Shown: positions 15,001 to 21,000 of the stretch, in pieces
Position numbering within the stretch: position 1 is the stretch's first letter
Layout of the letters: each line of letters opens with the position of its first letter
Source of the DNA: Stieleria sp. JC731
GTDB lineage: Bacteria; Planctomycetota; Planctomycetia; Pirellulales; Pirellulaceae
Assembly: GCF_020966635.1 (NCBI RefSeq)
Contig: NZ_JAJKFQ010000001.1
Coordinates: 682,001-746,000 of the forward strand
Reading direction: 5' to 3'
Length of the DNA stretch: 64,000 bases
The notes under the pieces: generated by a model
The model's input: the letters and a program-made list of their open reading frames with translations, nothing else
Told to the model about the DNA's origin: nothing
The model's database searches: none
Position numbers and translations under genes: made by a program

Positions 15001-18000
15001 CAGAAACGACGAAGTCGGGGAATTCAATCCTCGGCGACTACGTCGAAACTTGGGTCACGACTCATCAAACAGACGAGTCACAGACGGTCCAAAATCAAAC
15101 GCGGTCGACCGAATTGTTGTCCGAAACCGTTTCCGAATCGATAGGCAGTACCACGGGGAATCAACACCGAGGTAATTATCAACGCGACGAATTGATTCGC
15201 AGCCAGTCTAGCCGATCCGATGAAACGACGAATGGGGCACTGAGCGTTTCAGCGGAGCTTCAAATTGATACCGAAACCACGTCACAGACAAACGGGAATT
15301 CGAGCGAGGGGACATCGCAAAACTACACAACGTTCACCGAAACGCTAAGCCAACGCGATTTTAGCCAGGTCGGTCTAGAGACCAATGTAATCGAAGTCAC
15401 GGATGAAACGTCAGGGACTTCGACGAGCACGATCAACTCCATAACAGGGACTTATGAAGTTCAAGCTTCAAGTCAGGTTGCGACAAGTCGGAGTACCTCG
15501 TCGAACAACCAGGCATTGCAGACGGCGAATGAATCGCTGGTGAATGTATCGCAGTCCAGTCAGGAAACGGGTAACCAGATCACCGGGGAATTCACCCGCT
15601 CAACGGAATCTACGCAGGTCACATCGACCGAAGAAGAGTCCGTGAATGGAACATCGGTCTCGACCGTGATCGGTACCGAATCAGGATCGGCATCCGAGAC
15701 GCTTGAAGGGAATGTGGTAACCGGCGATCGTTCGGGAGAGTCCTATTCGGTCACCTCAACAAACCTACATACCACCTTCCAGAATCAATCGATCAATGTC
15801 GCGACCGTGATTGATGAATCTGTTGAGATTAACGCGGCGTTTAGCGGCAATGCGATTGATGGGACATCGACATCAACTACCGTCAACACTGGTAGCCGCA
15901 CCAGAACAGAGACCGTCGGCAATCTTTCGCTCGTTTCCGAAATTGATGAAGAGACTCGGTTTGATTCGATAGCGGAGCGGACTGAGAACGCTTTGACGGG
16001 TGTTTACGTCGAAACTGTGTCCGGGACTCAAGATGCGTTGATTCGCGGTGAAGACGAAAACAAATCTCTTTTCGTCAAGTATTCCATTTCCGAATCGACA
16101 GCCTACGAAAACGCAGTCGAAGGAAACAACGTGACCGGGGCTTTCGCCAGTGAGTCGCAAGCGGATACCAGTCTCGAACATGTTTCGCAATCGACGAACG
16201 GGCCATTGGTCGTTGATTCTACTGAGCTATCAGCAGAACAACGAACTGAATCCATCACGGGGAATACGGTTTCCGGTGCCAGCGTTTCTGAATTGAGCGT
16301 CGACACTTCACAGAAGTTGACTCAGGCGAATAGCAACCAAGGCTTGCTGGTAAGCATCGTTGTGGATCGTGAATCAAACATTGAATTGACAACGAATCAA
16401 AACAGTTACACCGGGACGTTTTCGTCGGTATCAAGCGACGCCGTCAGCGAGACGCGGACCGAATCGACAACGAATCAAGGTTATCAAGCGTCGACTGAGA
16501 CTTCGTCTTTGTCAGAGACGACATCGACCAATTCTGGAAACGCAATCATCGGGGATTCCACTACAGCCGAATCTGGAAACTCGACCGAGACAGTGACTTC
16601 GAGCAGTCAGATCGGAACTGAGTCTGTCAGCGAGACTTTGGCTACGGTGACAACTTGGTCAAACGAGCAGACACGAAATGCGATTTCAGGTGCGTTCGAT
16701 TCAAGTCGGTTGGCCGAGTCACAAGCGACAACGACAACTGGGAAGCAAAATCAGTCTCTGGAGGTGACGAGTACTTTTACGACACAGACATCGTCAAGTT
16801 CGATTGATTCAGGGAACGAGATTACCGGCGGCTATCAAGCTGAGTCCACTGTTATCGAAGTCATCGTGGGGGCACAACATGATGTCAATCAAACCTTAAT
16901 CGTCGATTCGGAATTCGAAAGCCAATCCGATCAACAATCGATTGAGGAGGGGAACCGAGTCACTGGCGACTACAATACGTCGATCATTCAGACCACTTCT
17001 TCGCAGTCGCGGGAACAGAACCTGACTGGACCCGACAGTACGAATGAGTTGACCGAGGCAACAACGACTGTCACCACAACCAGTGGCGATCGAATCACGG
17101 GCGACTCTGAATCTACAACTTCGATTGAATCCGCTACGACGTTCAGTGAAACCTACGTTTATCTGGATCTGGTCGCATCAAATACATCCAGTGCGACATC
17201 GATAACGGATGTCATGACCGTGGCGAACGATTTCACCGGGGTTCGTACCGTTGAAAGTCACTCAGAATCTGTTGCAGCGGGGACGTCAAGTGAAAATAAC
17301 CGTTCGGTGGTGACGGTCGAGTCCGCTTTCACTTCGTCGGATACCACTGACATGACCTCGTCCTCGAACGTCATCACGGGAGATTATACATCACGATCGA
17401 CAACCGTTTCGCAGCAATCGTCTAACGAGCAAAGTCATAACCAGACACTACATGTTGCATCTGTTCAGTCGAGCGAATCCACCATTGTGACCGATCGAAT
17501 AGGAAACCAAGTGACCGGTGTCTACAGCGACGAATCCGATCTTGTTTCCACGGTCTCGTTCGAAACAACGTCAACCAACCAAATGTCAGTTTCCACTAGC
17601 GAAGGGACCGAGAATAGCGAGGCGAGGACTGAAGTTGCTGGGAATGACATCAGTGGCCAGGCGACATCACGATCAGACCTCGCAACGGAGTCGTCGCTGA
17701 TGCAAACGGATTCGAATCAGTCTCTGACAATTGTTTTGCAGTCTCAGTCGTCTTCCCGTTCCGTTTCAGAGAGCGACGCAAACAAAATCACAGGGGTGTA
17801 CAGTTCAACCACCACCGGTGAATCAGCGATGCAATTGGATGAGGTTACACGCAATCAGACCTCTATTGATTCGCTACACCAAGACGTAGTTGCGTTAAGC
17901 ACGATGGTTGTGCAAGGCAATCAAATCGTTGGTGATTATCACCGGCAAGCTCAGACTGAAACGACGACTCAGACAACAGGTGAATCGACAAATCAGACTC

Positions 18001-21000
18001 GATTCCTCGAAACCACCTCACAAAGCGAAAGGACGACAACTGCATCGGATGAAACCGGGAATACACGGTTTCATACCTATCAGATGGAAACAATCGCCGA
18101 CCAAAGTATTTCATCGGTTCAGGTCATCGAGAACCAGACGTCGACAACGTCAAGCACTGTCGATATGACGACGCACACCACGTCGACGAGGTCCGGGAAT
18201 GCCGTCGATGGAGGATACGAGCAAGATGTTGTCCGATCGGTTTCGATGACGACAGAAGGCGAGGCCGTTAATCAGACAGATTTGTTGATAAGCAGTACGA
18301 CAGAAGACGTTGATGAAGTCTTTCGTGAGTTGGGGAATGATTTGACGGGGCTCTATACATCGACTTCCGCGCTCGATTCGACCGAGAGACGCCAATCGAA
18401 TGATCTAAACACGGGGCGAAACGTGGTAGGTGATACGGTCACCAGCAGTGAAGTCCAACAGACTCGCCAAGGCAATTCCGTAACAGGCGAGTATGCCGAT
18501 TCGATTATCGCCACAGAGAATCGTTCTTTAGAACAGTCCGGAGCGATTGATGACCGTACCTTCGTATCCGAAGAAACGAGTCAATTGACGATAGAGACCA
18601 CCGTCCAAGGAAACAGTGTTTCAACGCATTCAACCTCAGAAAGTTCCTCGGTCGGAAGCTCTGAATTTAGTAAGCAAGTGACCTATCGAGACGGGAGTGA
18701 TGCCAAGTTCGGCAATACATCTAGTGAAAATCGTACCGAGTCATCAACAAACGCGATCACAGGCATTTATGCAACTGCCACATCTGGATCAATGGTGGAG
18801 GATGTTTCAGAAACCGGCACACGTTCTCAGACCTACACTGCCAGTACGCATCGCGAAGCGGTTTTTGACTCTAGTGAAGACGGCAACCAAATACAGGGGA
18901 GTTTCCAATCCGATGAGTCCAATGATTCAACATCATTGATAAATCGCCGTCAGGTCGATGGCGGTGGGAACTTGCTTTCGATCGACGAAACGTCTTCGGG
19001 GCAATCAAGTCTGCAGGCATCCGGGAATCGATACACCGGCGAATACAGCACCAGCGAATTGCTGGAATCTGAGGTGATTACATCCCAATTGATTCGCTCA
19101 ACTGACGGACGTCATGATCAGACAACGGTCAATTCGGTTCAGACCGAACGCACACAGACAAGCATCGGAAATGAGATCACCGGACAGTTTTCATCGGAAT
19201 CGCAAGCGGAAACCGTCGTCGCACTAACTCAGGATGGAACGGTGAATGCGTTCCTCGTCGACTACGAGGCACTGTCGGTATCGGAGCTAGTGGCTGAGTC
19301 CAACGGGAATTCAGTGACTGGGGGCTTTCAAGTCGATGAACAAGGAAGCGAAGTCTATTCCTATCATCAAATCATCGACCGTGGCATTGATGGCCAAGTC
19401 GACTTCAGCGGGGAAGGTGCGAAGTCATTTGAATCTTCCAATCAAGTTAATTCTCTTACTGGTCAAATCACTCAAACCACCACCGGAACTGATACCTACA
19501 CATTAACAGAGGCAATAAGTGAAGTTGGCGGTATTTACGAAACACAACTGACCGGCGTCGATCGATTCACGCAAATCGAAACGGTTCAGACCGAGTCCGG
19601 GAACTTCCAGCGTGAAACATCGCTTCGTGGTTCAGTTCAGGGGTTCCAAACGGTCAGCGGAGTCACTGACAACATTAACGAAGCCATCGATCAAGTTGTC
19701 GCTCATGAAGGCAACTACATCGATGGCGATATCGAGCTGTCAATCACCGGGGTAAGTCGCTACGACCAGCTGCACGGTTTTGTTGATACGTCCAATGCGG
19801 CCAGCGAAATACCAGGAGATTTAGATCACTCGCCAACAGGTGCTCCATTGGGTTGGGGCGATGCACCACAAGTTCCTACCGGCGGCGGACCGGAGTCGGT
19901 CACATCAATTAGCGCTTCGGTGATTCAAACGGCGTCCAGCCAGCCAGTGAGCTCATTGGCCAACGCAAGCTTCCGTGGTGTCCAGGCCAGTGCTATCGGA
20001 ACCGTCGTGGATGGTCGTGCTTGGTCCGGCAGCGCGATGGTTGACAACTTTGCCAACGCAGGAGCCACAGCAGCAAGGCAATATTGTTTTCCTGCAGGCA
20101 CAGAAGTGCTGATGTCGGATGGTCGTTCCAAATCGATTGAAACAATCCAGCCAGGCGATCGCGTTCTTTCACGCTGGGTTCACTCAAGCGGGGGCCAGTG
20201 TGATCAGCCCGACCAATCGTCCCATGCTGTTGCATCGGAGATTTCCGAAGGGGCGGTGAGTGAAGTTTATCAGAACGAAACTCAATGCTTGATTGCGTTG
20301 TTCGTCGGAAAGACGCAGTTACTTACGACCGAGGGGCACGCATTTTTTGTCGTCGATTACGAAGATGTCGCGAATTCAACCAATGGCGGAACGTGGAAGA
20401 TTGCGAAGGAACTGCGTTCGGGTGATCGGCTGATTTCGGCTGACGGTCAGACGGTGACCGTCACCGCCGTTTCTGTTCGCACAGGTGAAACGGTTCCGGT
20501 GTTCAACTTTTGCGTGACCGGTCAGCACAACTATCACGTTCGTATTCCCGGCACAGATGAGTTTGTGCTTGTGCACAACGAATCGTTCGGAACGTTCACG
20601 TACGGCAGCGCTCTGGTGCCGGTTATCAAGGAAGCGTATCAGAGTAGCGGTTTGGCGGATGTTGTAGATATGACCGGGGCGATGGTCGACGCACTTGTCA
20701 CCGCCGCGCAGCCCTTGGTGGATGTATCCGCGGCCGCTGGGCAATGGATTGCAGCACAGCTCCGTCCCTATGAAGACGAAATTTCGGCGGTCGTTTCTGC
20801 GATCGGTGAAGACATATCCGGGTTTGCCACCGCAGTCGGCCGCGGAACGGATATTGTGATTGGCATCGGTTCCGACTTTGCGAACCGAGTCATCGTTGGT
20901 GCCGGATTTGTTGCCGGAGCCTGGGGAGCTGAAGGGGTCGGCCAATGGCTGATCGGTCAGGGCACCGATGGCCTTGAACACAACACTGTCTTTGGAGTGC

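Noticed and set aside
12120-19640. A CRISPR-like or recent microsatellite array
   Set aside because: The periodicity is at protein level; DNA copies are strongly diverged, are translated throughout, and there are no identical repeat-spacer units.
20376-20981. A 201-residue open frame on the minus strand inside the giant gene
   Set aside because: It lies opposite the well-supported Hint domain and shows no family features; it is a shadow of the sense frame.
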